A DNA stretch of 64,000 nucleotides from Clostridia bacterium. GTDB taxonomy: Bacteria; Bacillota; Clostridia; Oscillospirales; Acutalibacteraceae. Within the stretch, counting starts at the first letter, position 1, and each line of letters begins with the position of its first letter. The stretch is from contig JAFYKZ010000026.1 in assembly GCA_017537365.1 (NCBI GenBank), forward strand, positions 62,001 through 126,000, in the 5' to 3' direction. Shown here one piece after another: positions 1-7,793 of this stretch. The notes beneath the pieces were generated by a model that made no database searches, was not told the origin of the DNA, and saw only the letters and a list, made by a program, of their open reading frames with translations. A program made the translations under genes and the position numbers.

Positions 1-363
1 TTCGGCACTTTTAAGAGATTTAAGAACACCGATATTTTAGTCCTTTCTATTGATGTTGGTAATAAAACTCATGATGAGATTTATGATGCTGTTCAAAATA
101 TAAAGCTTCACAGAGAAGAGTATCATTATAATTACAGAGGCTTATTTTTAGCAACTTTCAGGTTTTGTATTAAAAATGAAAAGCATTATTATTGTTCTGA
201 GTTTATAAGGGATATTTTACAGGAATTTGATATTGACGGAAGCAAAAATATGCCTGATATTGTTAAACCTATTGATTTTTTAAAAATACCTGCTGAGGTT
301 ATTTACGAGGGCAAACTTAAAAACTATAAAATAAAAAATTCAGAATTTTCACATAAAAGTTAA
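1..363 (+). CDS. C-terminal part of a YiiX-like permuted papain-fold hydrolase (5' truncated by window)
   Basis: The frame is open from base 1 to a TAA at 363, giving 120 residues with no start inside the window. The stretch YYCSEFIRDIL, about residues 62-72, resembles the Cys-Ser-Glu-Phe nucleophile motif of YiiX/YebB-type permuted NlpC/P60 cysteine hydrolases, in which the catalytic Cys lies near the C-terminus. An upstream His would be expected outside the window. The remaining C-terminal tail (PIDFLKIPAEVIYEGKL) fits such proteins. A strong terminator follows immediately, so this gene is not co-transcribed with spoIIGA. The family call rests on one motif and is moderate. The specific substrate cannot be told. 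Confidence 0.55.
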   Translation, partial: FGTFKRFKNTDILVLSIDVGNKTHDEIYDAVQNIKLHREEYHYNYRGLFLATFRFCIKNEKHYYCSEFIRDILQEFDIDGSKNMPDIVKPIDFLKIPAEVIYEGKLKNYKIKNSEFSHKS

Positions 364-408
364 GAGCATTTTTCGATTTTAATTTCGAATAAATGCTCTT
401 TTTTTTAC
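362..408 (+). terminator. Rho-independent terminator
   Basis: AAGAGCATT (362-370) pairs with AATGCTCTT (391-399), followed by a run of T. It closes the upstream hydrolase gene. The spoIIG promoter starts 8 bp later. Confidence 0.85.
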
Positions 409-415
409 TCTCTTT

Positions 416-448
416 TTGACATTTTTTTATTACTTTAAGTATTATAAT
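416..448 (+). promoter_or_regulatory. spoIIG promoter with 21-bp spacer
   Basis: Perfect TTGACA (416-421) and perfect TATAAT (443-448) are separated by 21 bp rather than the usual 17. The B. subtilis spoIIG promoter is known for a similarly over-long spacer and needs phosphorylated Spo0A. The -35 overlaps TTTTTGACA, close to the reverse complement of a 0A box core. Spo0A control is therefore inferred. Confidence 0.7.
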
Positions 449-472
449 TAAAATGTATAAAGGATGATTTGT

Positions 473-1288
473 GTGGTAATTTATGTTGATATTTTGATAA
501 TTATAAATTTAATAGTTAATTATTTTTTGCTTAAAGCATCAGAAAAAATACTTAAAAAGAAAGTTAAATTTTCGAGGATACTTTTATCTGCTTTTATTGG
601 TGCCATATCTTCGCTATACATATTTTTACCGATAAATAATTTGTTTTTTGATTTGACTTATAAAATGTTTTTATGTTTGATTATGACCGCTGTTGCATTT
701 GGTATACCTAATATTAAAGGTTTTATAAAATCGGCGTTTATGCTGTTTTTAGTTACATTTTTATTTGCAGGGGCAATGATGGCTATATGGCAAATTTTTA
801 AGCCTTACGGAATGTATGCCGAAAAATTTGTTGTTTATTTCAATGTTTCTCCATTGGTTTTAGTTTTTTTAACGGTTACTTTTTATTTGTGTTTAAGTAT
901 ATGTGTAAAGTTATTTGGAAAAATAGCGCCTTATTCGAAAAGATGCAGGGTTGATGTTTTTTATGATGATAAAAGTATATCGCTTAATGCATTAATAGAT
1001 ACCGGAAATTCTTTAAGCGATGTTTTTGGCACTTGTGAAATAATAATTGTTGATAAAGGTTATGTTGAAAAATTTTTAATTGGAATTGAAGAAATGAATA
1101 ACCGATTTAGAGTAATACCTTTTAAATCGGTTTCGGGTGAAGATTTGCTTGATGGTTACAGAATGGATAGGGCAAAGGTTTTTAATAACAACAAAAGTAT
1201 CGAACTAAAATCACCAATAATTGCATTATCTAAAACCAAAATAGAAGACGATTTTAATGCAATAATTAATCCGCAAATTTTTGATTAG
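473..1288 (+). CDS. spoIIGA: SpoIIGA, sigma-E processing protease
   Basis: Membrane-embedded aspartic protease that removes the pro-peptide of sigma-E in the mother cell during sporulation. About five hydrophobic segments fill the N-terminal half, with the first reading [15 protein letters not shown]. The C-terminal cytoplasmic half carries the catalytic motif ALIDTGNSL, whose Asp is typical of the family. About 271 residues is a normal length. I prefer the GTG at 473, because AAAGGATGA lies at good distance before it and the resulting N-terminus ([13 protein letters not shown]) looks like other SpoIIGA proteins. The ATG at 464 is itself inside the ribosome-binding site. sigE follows after 10 bp, the classic spoIIG operon. 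Confidence 0.95.
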   Translation: MVIYVDILIIINLIVNYFLLKASEKILKKKVKFSRILLSAFIGAISSLYIFLPINNLFFDLTYKMFLCLIMTAVAFGIPNIKGFIKSAFMLFLVTFLFAGAMMAIWQIFKPYGMYAEKFVVYFNVSPLVLVFLTVTFYLCLSICVKLFGKIAPYSKRCRVDVFYDDKSISLNALIDTGNSLSDVFGTCEIIIVDKGYVEKFLIGIEEMNNRFRVIPFKSVSGEDLLDGYRMDRAKVFNNNKSIELKSPIIALSKTKIEDDFNAIINPQIFD

Positions 1289-1298
1289 GAGAATTTTT

Positions 1299-1991
1299 AT
1301 GAGATTAAAAAAGTTTTTAGAAAAATTATATTTTAAAATATTCAAACCAAATCCGGTTTTTTACATAAACGGTCCTGAAACCTTACCGGAACCGCTAAGT
1401 GCCGATACAGAACAGGAATTGCTTAAAGAAAACACCGAAAGAAGCCGCGATTTGCTTATTATCCATAATTTGCGGCTAGTGGTTTATATAGCCAAAAAGT
1501 TTGATACCAGTACGGTAGGTATTGAGGATTTGATTTCTATCGGAACAATAGGTCTTATAAAAGCAGTGAACACTTTTTGTGCCGATAGAAATATAAAGCT
1601 TGCAACCTATGCTTCAAGATGTATAGAAAACGAAATACTTATGTATTTAAGAAAAACATCTTCTCATAAAAATGAAATTTCAATCGACGAGCCGCTAAAT
1701 ATTGATTGGGATGGAAATGAGCTTTTGCTTTCAGATGTTTTAGGAAGCGATGGGGATGAAATTGGTAGGGAAATAGAGCTGGAAGATGAACGATTTCAGC
1801 TAAATTCTTTTGTTGATTTACTTCCTGTCAGAGAAAAGCAGATTATGGAAATGCGGTTTGGTATGAACGGTTATAGCGAGTATACCCAAAAGCAAGTTGC
1901 AGACACCTTAGGCATTTCTCAGTCATACATTTCAAGGCTTGAAAAAAGGATAATTAATAAGCTAAAAAAACAGATTGAAAAAGCGGTTTAA
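1299..1991 (+). CDS. sigE: RNA polymerase sporulation sigma factor sigma-E
   Basis: Early mother-cell sigma factor, made as an inactive membrane-associated pro-protein and cleaved by SpoIIGA. The ATG at 1299 follows TAGGAGAATTTTT. The first ~25 residues are basic and hydrophobic ([15 protein letters not shown]), as expected of the pro-sequence. Region 2 includes [12 protein letters not shown] and [16 protein letters not shown]. Region 4 ends with the helix-turn-helix [19 protein letters not shown]. At 230 residues it is family length. sigG, which follows in B. subtilis, is absent here and is replaced by a DUF1294 gene. Confidence 0.95.
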   Translation: MRLKKFLEKLYFKIFKPNPVFYINGPETLPEPLSADTEQELLKENTERSRDLLIIHNLRLVVYIAKKFDTSTVGIEDLISIGTIGLIKAVNTFCADRNIKLATYASRCIENEILMYLRKTSSHKNEISIDEPLNIDWDGNELLLSDVLGSDGDEIGREIELEDERFQLNSFVDLLPVREKQIMEMRFGMNGYSEYTQKQVADTLGISQSYISRLEKRIINKLKKQIEKAV

Positions 1992-2050
1992 ATATGGTAT
2001 AATAATTAAAATTTATTATAAAAATCGCATCCTCAAATTATATTAAATAG

Positions 2051-2329
2051 ATGGTGATTATTATTTTATATTTAGGCATATATTTGATTTGCATTAATAT
2101 TTTAGCCATAACATTATGTGTTTACGATAAATTAATGGCTAAAATGAGAAAAATGAGAGTTAAAGAATTGAGCTTGATGTTGGTCTCAGCAATTGGTGGA
2201 AGCTTTGGAATGTTAATGGCTATGCAAATTGTTCATCATAAAACTCGCAAGCCGTTATTTAGATATGGTGTTCCTGGTCTTTTAATTTTGCATATTGCAA
2301 TTTTTATATTATTACATAAATATTTATAA
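2051..2329 (+). CDS. DUF1294 family small membrane protein
   Basis: A 92-residue integral membrane protein. It matches the DUF1294 pattern: a first hydrophobic helix, YDKLMAKMRKMRVKE, a GG-containing second helix (SAIGGSFGMLMAMQ), the basic HHKTRKPLFRYG motif, and a final helix. The function of the family is unknown. No strong ribosome-binding site precedes the ATG, so the start is not certain. It lies 59 bp after sigE and 12 bp before the cyclophilin gene, so it may be read through from either side. I see no sporulation-specific signal. Confidence 0.8.
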   Translation: MVIIILYLGIYLICINILAITLCVYDKLMAKMRKMRVKELSLMLVSAIGGSFGMLMAMQIVHHKTRKPLFRYGVPGLLILHIAIFILLHKYL

Positions 2330-2341
2330 GGAGTTTTTAAA

Positions 2342-2938
2342 ATGGCAGATTTTCAACTTTCAGCAGTGGCCGCAGGCGATACTGTTGCAACCTTTAAAAC
2401 TAATATGGGCGATATTAAGGTTAAATTATTTCCTCAAGTTGCTCCCAAGACCGTAGAAAACTTTTCAACTCATGCTAAAAACGGTTATTATAATGGTTTG
2501 ATTTTTCATAGAGTTATCAAAGATTTTATGATTCAAGGCGGCGACCCAACAGGGACCGGTATGGGCGGTGAATCTATTTGGGGACCTAAATTTGAAGATG
2601 AATTTTCTCCAAAGCTTCATAACTATTGCGGTGCTCTTTCAATGGCTAATGCAGGTCCTAACACTAATGGTAGTCAGTTCTTTATTGTTGAGGCAACAAG
2701 CGTTCCTGAGCACTTATTAGCTCAGATGAAAGATATGCCGGAGGCATTTCCTGAGTCTTGTGTAGAGGCTTATGAAAAGCTTGGAGGAACTCCGTGGCTA
2801 GATTTCCGTCATACTGTGTTCGGTCAAGTATTCGAGGGTATGGAAGTTGTTCATAATATTGCTTCTGTTAAGGTGGGCTCTGCTGATAAACCCCTTGATG
2901 ATGTTATTATCGAAACAATAATAATTGAAGAAATTTAA
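2342..2938 (+). CDS. ppiB: Cyclophilin-type peptidyl-prolyl cis-trans isomerase
   Basis: Cytoplasmic prolyl isomerase of 198 residues that assists protein folding. Signature elements in order: [38 protein letters not shown] with the catalytic Arg in [23 protein letters not shown], and the late [14 protein letters not shown]. No signal peptide is seen, so it is cytosolic. A family-typical insertion sits between GSQFFIVEA and [23 protein letters not shown] precedes the ATG well. Its terminator forms the leader of spoVAC immediately downstream. Confidence 0.93.
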   Translation: MADFQLSAVAAGDTVATFKTNMGDIKVKLFPQVAPKTVENFSTHAKNGYYNGLIFHRVIKDFMIQGGDPTGTGMGGESIWGPKFEDEFSPKLHNYCGALSMANAGPNTNGSQFFIVEATSVPEHLLAQMKDMPEAFPESCVEAYEKLGGTPWLDFRHTVFGQVFEGMEVVHNIASVKVGSADKPLDDVIIETIIIEEI

Positions 2939-2945
2939 AATGTAT

Positions 2946-2988
2946 AAACCTCCCGTTTTTGATAAAAAATACAAGCGGGAGGTTTTTT
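2946..2988 (+). terminator. Terminator hairpin whose 3' arm contains the spoVAC ribosome-binding site
   Basis: AAACCTCCCG (2946-2955) pairs perfectly with CGGGAGGTTT (2976-2985), followed by T residues. It lies directly behind ppiB. The GGGAGG of the 3' arm (2977-2982) is also the only good Shine-Dalgarno for the ATG at 2991. Confidence 0.85.
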
Positions 2989-2990
2989 AT

Positions 2991-3434
2991 ATGAAAACTA
3001 AAAAGGAAGAATATTCAAAGCTGGTTAAAAAAGCTTCACCGCCATCTACTAAGATTAAGGATTTCATTTGGGCTTTTATGGTTGGTGGATTGATTTGCGT
3101 TATTGGAGAACTTTTATTTGAGTTATACTTATATTTGGGACTTTTCGAAAAACAGGTGAAAATGGCAGTTCCTGTAACTTTAATTTTTATTGCCGCGCTT
3201 TTAACAGGACTTAAAATTTTTGATAAAATCGCAAAGCATGCGGGTGCGGGAACATTAGTGCCTATAACAGGCTTTGCCAATGCGGTTGTTTCACCAGCAA
3301 TAGAATTTAAAAAAGAGGGCTGGGTGTTAGGACTTGGTGCTAAAATGTTTACAATAGCAGGTCCTGTAATTGTGTACGGTACGGTGGCAAGTGTTATTTA
3401 CGGTATAGTATATTATGTAACAAAATTATTTTAA
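2991..3434 (+). CDS. spoVAC: Stage V sporulation protein AC (dipicolinate channel component)
   Basis: SpoVAC is an inner-membrane protein of the spore that takes part in uptake and release of Ca-dipicolinic acid. The 147-residue product has the family pattern: a charged N-terminus (YSKLVKKASPPS), the first membrane segment AFMVGGLICVIGELLF, ALLTGLKIFDKIAKHAGAGT, VPITGFANAVVSPAIEFKKEG, and a last membrane helix. I start at 2991, because the longer frame would translate the preceding terminator. The spoVAD and spoVAE genes that usually follow are missing here, so this copy stands alone in the window. Confidence 0.93.
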   Translation: MKTKKEEYSKLVKKASPPSTKIKDFIWAFMVGGLICVIGELLFELYLYLGLFEKQVKMAVPVTLIFIAALLTGLKIFDKIAKHAGAGTLVPITGFANAVVSPAIEFKKEGWVLGLGAKMFTIAGPVIVYGTVASVIYGIVYYVTKLF

Positions 3435-3438
3435 GAAA

Positions 3439-3465
3439 AAGGCTTGACCGAACTGGTCGAGCCTT
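3439..3465 (+). terminator. Hairpin terminator after spoVAC
   Basis: AAGGCTTGACC (3439-3449) pairs with GGTCGAGCCTT (3455-3465), with one G-U pair. Only a modest T-run follows. Confidence 0.65.
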
Positions 3466-3516
3466 GATTTGTTGTAAACTTTTTTTGAATTTTCATTGTT
3501 ATTAAACCTTATAAAC

Positions 3517-3545
3517 TTGACAAAAAATAGAATAAATAATATAAT
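3517..3545 (+). promoter_or_regulatory. Sigma-A-like promoter
   Basis: Perfect TTGACA (3517-3522), 17-bp spacer, perfect TATAAT (3540-3545). It lies 45 bp before the start of the two-gene LTA-synthase-like operon. Confidence 0.85.
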
Positions 3546-3589
3546 TAATTGTCTAATTATTTAATTTATTTGAATAGAGGAGTTTAAAA

Positions 3590-3916
3590 ATGATAGAATT
3601 TATTTGTCTCTTTTTTCCTGCATTAATTTCTTTATTGCTTTTTCAAAAGTTGATTAGAAAAGAACAGTCTTTTAAAAAATCTATTTCTGTTTATGCGCTT
3701 TTTAATTTAAGTGTAAATGGAATGGTGTTTTTAATAAAAACTTATGTTTTAGGCACGGGAAACGCATCTTTAATTTATGGTAATGATATGACTCCATCAA
3801 TCGCTTTGAATTATTTAATTATAGCTATTCCTTTATGTTTATTTTTTGCCGTAATATTTGCTTTAATACATAAAAACATTGATTTAAAAATCGAAAGGGA
3901 TGAGAAAAATCAATGA
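3590..3916 (+). CDS. Small membrane protein of unknown function, partner of sulfatase-fold enzyme
   Basis: A 108-residue protein with about three membrane segments: residues ~3-18, ~38-57 and ~78-97. It ends in a charged cytoplasmic tail, DLKIERDEKNQ. I do not recognise the family. Its stop overlaps the start of the next gene by 4 bp (ATGA at 3913), so translation is probably coupled. The partner is an LTA-synthase-like phosphoglycerol transferase, so a role in wall or membrane polymer synthesis is possible. GAGGAG precedes the ATG. Confidence 0.7.
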   Translation: MIEFICLFFPALISLLLFQKLIRKEQSFKKSISVYALFNLSVNGMVFLIKTYVLGTGNASLIYGNDMTPSIALNYLIIAIPLCLFFAVIFALIHKNIDLKIERDEKNQ

Positions 3917-5427
3917 AGAAAGCCCTTAAAGTTTTCGGCAATATACTTATTTGTATTTTAATAGTTTTTAGTTTTTTAGCTTTCAACTCTGCCGGTTGGT
4001 ATCTTCAAAAGTACGGTGATGTAGGCTTTGATGCAATATTATTTACTTTGTTTTCAAACACTGCAGGAGTTGAGCAAGGTTTAATAAGAAGTTATTTGGC
4101 TTGCACAATACCGATAACTATTCTTTTTTCTTCGATAATTATATTTTTATTGTTTTATAATGCTAAAAACAAATTGGTTTTATATATCAGAAAATTTAAA
4201 ATTTGTATATTTCCCTTTAAAAGAATTTTCTCAAAATTATTTGCAGTTATATTGAGTTTGATTATTTTACTTGTTACAGCAAATAATATAAAAGTTTTCG
4301 AATTTATTGATGGAAAAACAAATCCTTCTCTTTTTTATGAAGAAAATTATGTTGACCCTGAAAATGTAAAGATAACTTTTCCTGAAAATAAACGCAACTT
4401 AATTTATATTTTTATAGAGTCGATGGAAACAACATATTTTTCAGTTGAAGAAGGCGGAGCTATTAAAACTAATGTTGTTCCCGAATTATATAGTTTAGCA
4501 AATGAAAATATAAATTTTTCGAATAATAATGGTGTTGGCGGAGCTTATGTTTTACCTGGTGCTACATGGACTATTGCTGCAACAGTTGCTCAAACTGCTG
4601 GTATCACTTTAAATTTACCTGTTAAAGATGGAAATTCATTAGGTAAAAACAGAGAATTTATGCCAAATCTTTATGGAATTACCGATATTTTACATAATAA
4701 TGGGTATTATCAGTCGTTTATGTGCGGTTCTGATGCTGATTTTGGTAGTAGAAGACAATATTATTTGGATCACGGCGTTGATAAAATTTTTGATTATTAT
4801 ACCGCTATGGACGATGGAATTATTGCAAAAGATTTTCATGACGGATGGTGGGGAATTTCTGATTACGATTTGTATGATTATGCAAAGCAGGAATTACCTA
4901 AAATAGCTTCTAAAAATAAACCGTTTGCCTTTTTTATGTTAACTGTCGATACTCACCATTTGGAAGGAAATGTTTGTCCCAAATGCGATAATAAATATGC
5001 GGAGCAATATGAAAATGTTTTTTCCTGTGCGTCAAAACAAATGGGTGATTTTATAAATTGGGCAAAAAGCCAAGATTTTTATGTGAATACAACCTTTGTT
5101 ATAGTTGGAGATCATAATAGTATGAATATGGAATATGTTTCCAGAAATGTATATGATGGTTATGATCGAATGCTTTATAATGCTTATATAAATTCGGCGA
5201 TTTCTACTGAGTTTAGTAAAAACAGAGAATTTTCACAGGTTGATTTTTTCCCAACAACCTTAGCTGCTTTGGGTTGTGAGATTGATGGAGATGCTTTAGG
5301 TTTAGGTGTTAATCTATTTTCCGGAAAGAAAACTTTAGCTGAGGAATATGGAATTCAGTATTTCAGCGTTGAGATAATGAAGAAATCTAAACTTTATAAT
5401 AATAAATTTTTAGATATGCGTTATTAA
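3913..5427 (+). CDS. LTA-synthase-like membrane sulfatase (phosphoglycerol transferase family)
   Basis: 504 residues. About three N-terminal membrane helices are followed by an extracellular alkaline-phosphatase/sulfatase-fold domain from about residue 155. IFIESMETTYFS carries the metal-binding Glu, GATWTIAATVAQTAGI the likely catalytic Thr, and IVGDHNSMN the Asp-His metal ligands. Enzymes of this type transfer phosphoglycerol from phosphatidylglycerol to lipoteichoic acid or glycans, or modify surface polymers. The N-terminus is shorter than the five helices of canonical LtaS, so a phosphoglycerol transferase I-like role is equally likely. It is the second gene of a two-gene operon. Confidence 0.85.
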   Translation: MKKALKVFGNILICILIVFSFLAFNSAGWYLQKYGDVGFDAILFTLFSNTAGVEQGLIRSYLACTIPITILFSSIIIFLLFYNAKNKLVLYIRKFKICIFPFKRIFSKLFAVILSLIILLVTANNIKVFEFIDGKTNPSLFYEENYVDPENVKITFPENKRNLIYIFIESMETTYFSVEEGGAIKTNVVPELYSLANENINFSNNNGVGGAYVLPGATWTIAATVAQTAGITLNLPVKDGNSLGKNREFMPNLYGITDILHNNGYYQSFMCGSDADFGSRRQYYLDHGVDKIFDYYTAMDDGIIAKDFHDGWWGISDYDLYDYAKQELPKIASKNKPFAFFMLTVDTHHLEGNVCPKCDNKYAEQYENVFSCASKQMGDFINWAKSQDFYVNTTFVIVGDHNSMNMEYVSRNVYDGYDRMLYNAYINSAISTEFSKNREFSQVDFFPTTLAALGCEIDGDALGLGVNLFSGKKTLAEEYGIQYFSVEIMKKSKLYNNKFLDMRY

Positions 5428-5429
5428 AT

Positions 5430-5467
5430 AATTTCAACCCCCAAGCAAATGCTTGGGGGTTGAAATT
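5430..5467. terminator. Bidirectional terminator between convergent genes
   Basis: An 18-bp perfect inverted repeat (5430-5447 and 5450-5467) with a CCCCC/GGGGG core and only a 2-nt gap. It serves the LTA-synthase-like gene on the + strand and the EF-G paralogue on the - strand. Confidence 0.9.
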
Positions 5468-7499
5468 ATTTATTTGCATCAATTATCTTTTGAGCTATGT
5501 TTTGAGGAACTTCTTCATAGCGAGTAGGCTCTAATGTAAATGTTGCAGTGCCCTGAGTTATTGAACGCATAGCAGTTGCAAAATCAGACATTTCCGCAAT
5601 TGGAACTTCACCGATAACCTCCTGCATTTTGTTTTCGGCGGGGTTCATACCGATAATTCTGCCGCGACGTTTATTTATATCACCAATAACGTCTCCTAGC
5701 ATTTCATCGGGAACTAATACCTTTAATGTACCGATTGGCTCTAAAAGAACAGGTGCGGTTTGAGGTATACCTTCTTTGAAAGCTATTGTAGCAGCCATTT
5801 TAAAGGACATTTCAGAGGAGTCTACCGGATGGTATGAGCCATCATAAAGAACTGCTTTAACGCCAACTACGGGGTATCCTGCGAGAACTCCCTTTGAAGT
5901 GCATTCGCGAAGACCTTTTTCAACAGCAGGGAAGAAGTTCTTAGGAACTGCACCGCCGAATACTTCATCCTCAAATACAAGTTCTTCGCTATCGCAAGGC
6001 TCAAATCTAATCCAAACATCACCAAACTGACCATGACCGCCTGATTGTTTCTTATGTCTGCCTTGAACCTGAACAGATTTACGAATGGTTTCGCGGTATG
6101 CAATTTTAGGTTGTTTAAGCTCAACATCTGCGCCGAATTTTGATTTTAATCTTGAAATTATAACATCAATATGCTGCTCACCCAAGGCTTCTAAAATTTG
6201 CTCGTGGGTTTCAGTGTTCATATAAACTTTTATTGTTCGGTCTTCTTCCATTATTCTGTTTAAAGCAGAGGTTATTTTTTCTTCATCGCCCTTAGATTTC
6301 GGATAAACTGCAACAGTGAGGTTAGGAGCAGGGAAGTCAATAGCCTTTGCAACAACATCGCCCTTAGCAGATAGTGTATCACCGGTTGCAACACCGCCAA
6401 GCTTTGCAACTGCGCCGATATCACCCGCAGAAATCACATCAGCATCCTCTTGTTTGCCGCCTTTTAGCCAAACAACTTTTGAAAGGCGTTCTTCTTCGCC
6501 TGTGCGGTTGTTTATAAGACGAGTATCATTTTTGATTTTACCGCCTAGAACCTTAAAGTATGATAACTTTCCAACAAATGGGTCGGCTATGGTTTTGAAA
6601 ATAAGCAAAGCATTGTCTGCATCGGCAGAGTAATCTTTTTCTGCACCGTCTGCGGTTATATATTTACTGTCAGCAACGCTTGGCATAATTTTAAGAATGT
6701 TATCAACCATAAGCGGAACGGCATCACCGGTTTGCTGAACACCGCAATAAACAGGACAGATTTCACCAGAAACAACACCTTTTGCAAGACCTGAAATCAA
6801 CTCATCAGTAGTAAATTCTTCGCCTGAGAAGTATTTATCCATTAACTCCTCATCAACTGAAGCTACTGCTTCTAATAACATATTGCGCATATCGTCAAGC
6901 TCGGTGCTGACAGGCATACGCATTTCTTTAAGCTCAATTCCTTCGCATGCATAAGCTTTATTCTCGATTAAGTTTATGTAAGACTTAACTTCGTCATTTT
7001 CGATATATGGAACAACAACAGGGCAGATAACTGCGCCGTAATTACCTGCAAGAGCGGATAAAACCCTATAAAAATGAGCGTGGGTTGAATCGAGTTTACC
7101 GATAAAGAAACCAACTGATTTATTCAAAGCACGAGCTTTTTCAAAGCTTTGTTTTGCGCCAACTGTTAAACCTGATTTACCCGAAATAGTAATAATTGCG
7201 CTATCTGCTGCGGCAAGCGCTTCGCAAACACCGCTTGCAAAATCAAAAAGACCTGGAGCATCTATAAGATTTAATTTATTTTCACCGATTTCAGCGGCAT
7301 AAACTGCGGTTGAAACCGAAACTTTACGCTTTTTTTCTTCAGGATCAAAGTCCATAACAGTTGTGCTATCGCCGGTTTTACCTATGCGGTCGGTTATACC
7401 GGCATAGTAAAGTATAGCATCAGCCAAGGTTGTTTTACCCGAACTGCCATGTCCCAACAAGGCAATATTGCGGATAAATTTTTCAGAATATTGTTTCAT
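5466..7499 (-). CDS. Elongation factor G-like GTPase (EF-G paralogue)
   Basis: A 677-residue translational GTPase with the full EF-G domain order. The G1 loop is GHGSSGKTT near residue 17, G3 is DAPG (LIDAPGLFDF), and domains II to V end in PTRYEEVPQNIAQKI. The G4 element reads GKLD where canonical EF-G has NKxD, so guanine recognition may be altered. This looks like the second, EF-G-like form common in Firmicutes rather than the main fusA, which sits with rpsL/rpsG. The ATG at 7499 has AAGGAG nine bases upstream. A longer TTG start would abut the Shine-Dalgarno. The exact role in translocation, recycling or stress is unknown. Confidence 0.88.
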   Translation of the reverse strand: MKQYSEKFIRNIALLGHGSSGKTTLADAILYYAGITDRIGKTGDSTTVMDFDPEEKKRKVSVSTAVYAAEIGENKLNLIDAPGLFDFASGVCEALAAADSAIITISGKSGLTVGAKQSFEKARALNKSVGFFIGKLDSTHAHFYRVLSALAGNYGAVICPVVVPYIENDEVKSYINLIENKAYACEGIELKEMRMPVSTELDDMRNMLLEAVASVDEELMDKYFSGEEFTTDELISGLAKGVVSGEICPVYCGVQQTGDAVPLMVDNILKIMPSVADSKYITADGAEKDYSADADNALLIFKTIADPFVGKLSYFKVLGGKIKNDTRLINNRTGEEERLSKVVWLKGGKQEDADVISAGDIGAVAKLGGVATGDTLSAKGDVVAKAIDFPAPNLTVAVYPKSKGDEEKITSALNRIMEEDRTIKVYMNTETHEQILEALGEQHIDVIISRLKSKFGADVELKQPKIAYRETIRKSVQVQGRHKKQSGGHGQFGDVWIRFEPCDSEELVFEDEVFGGAVPKNFFPAVEKGLRECTSKGVLAGYPVVGVKAVLYDGSYHPVDSSEMSFKMAATIAFKEGIPQTAPVLLEPIGTLKVLVPDEMLGDVIGDINKRRGRIIGMNPAENKMQEVIGEVPIAEMSDFATAMRSITQGTATFTLEPTRYEEVPQNIAQKIIDANK

Positions 7500-7536
7500 A
7501 ATATACAACTCCTTAGGGGAATAAGTTTACATATCG

Positions 7537-7565
7537 ATTATAACACATAACGTTAGTAAATACAA
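7537..7565 (-). promoter_or_regulatory. Extended -10 promoter for the EF-G-like gene
   Basis: Read on the minus strand, TGTTATAAT gives an extended -10 with TATAAT at 7542-7537. A weak TTGTAT lies 17 bp upstream. Confidence 0.6.
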
Positions 7566-7655
7566 CCAATTTTTTTCAAAACTTTATAAAATTTTTATTA
7601 AAATGTCATAAATAATAAATATATGTCGTAAACAGAGGGATATTTTACTAAAAAA

Positions 7656-7670
7656 ATTACATTTTGTAAT
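7656..7670. promoter_or_regulatory. ATTACA-TTT-TGTAAT palindrome, possible operator
   Basis: A perfect 6-bp dyad in the 294-bp divergent spacer between the EF-G-like gene and the secreted-protein gene. ATTACATTTT recurs near 7698, followed at a distance by TTTGTAAC, so the half-site is repeated. A regulator binding here is only inferred. The rest of the spacer is AT-rich, with a TATAAT at 7757-7762 serving the + strand gene. Confidence 0.4.
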
Positions 7671-7793
7671 AAAAAATCGGTTTACATAATATAAAAATTA
7701 CATTTTTGAAACGATTTGTAACTAAATTGTTTCTGCTATTTTTTTATATTTTAGTGTATAATAAACTAAGAAAATTTGAAAGGAGAAAATATT

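Noticed and set aside
2925-2990. Longer spoVAC start
   Set aside because: It would translate the ppiB terminator. The SpoVAC family begins at the ATG at 2991.
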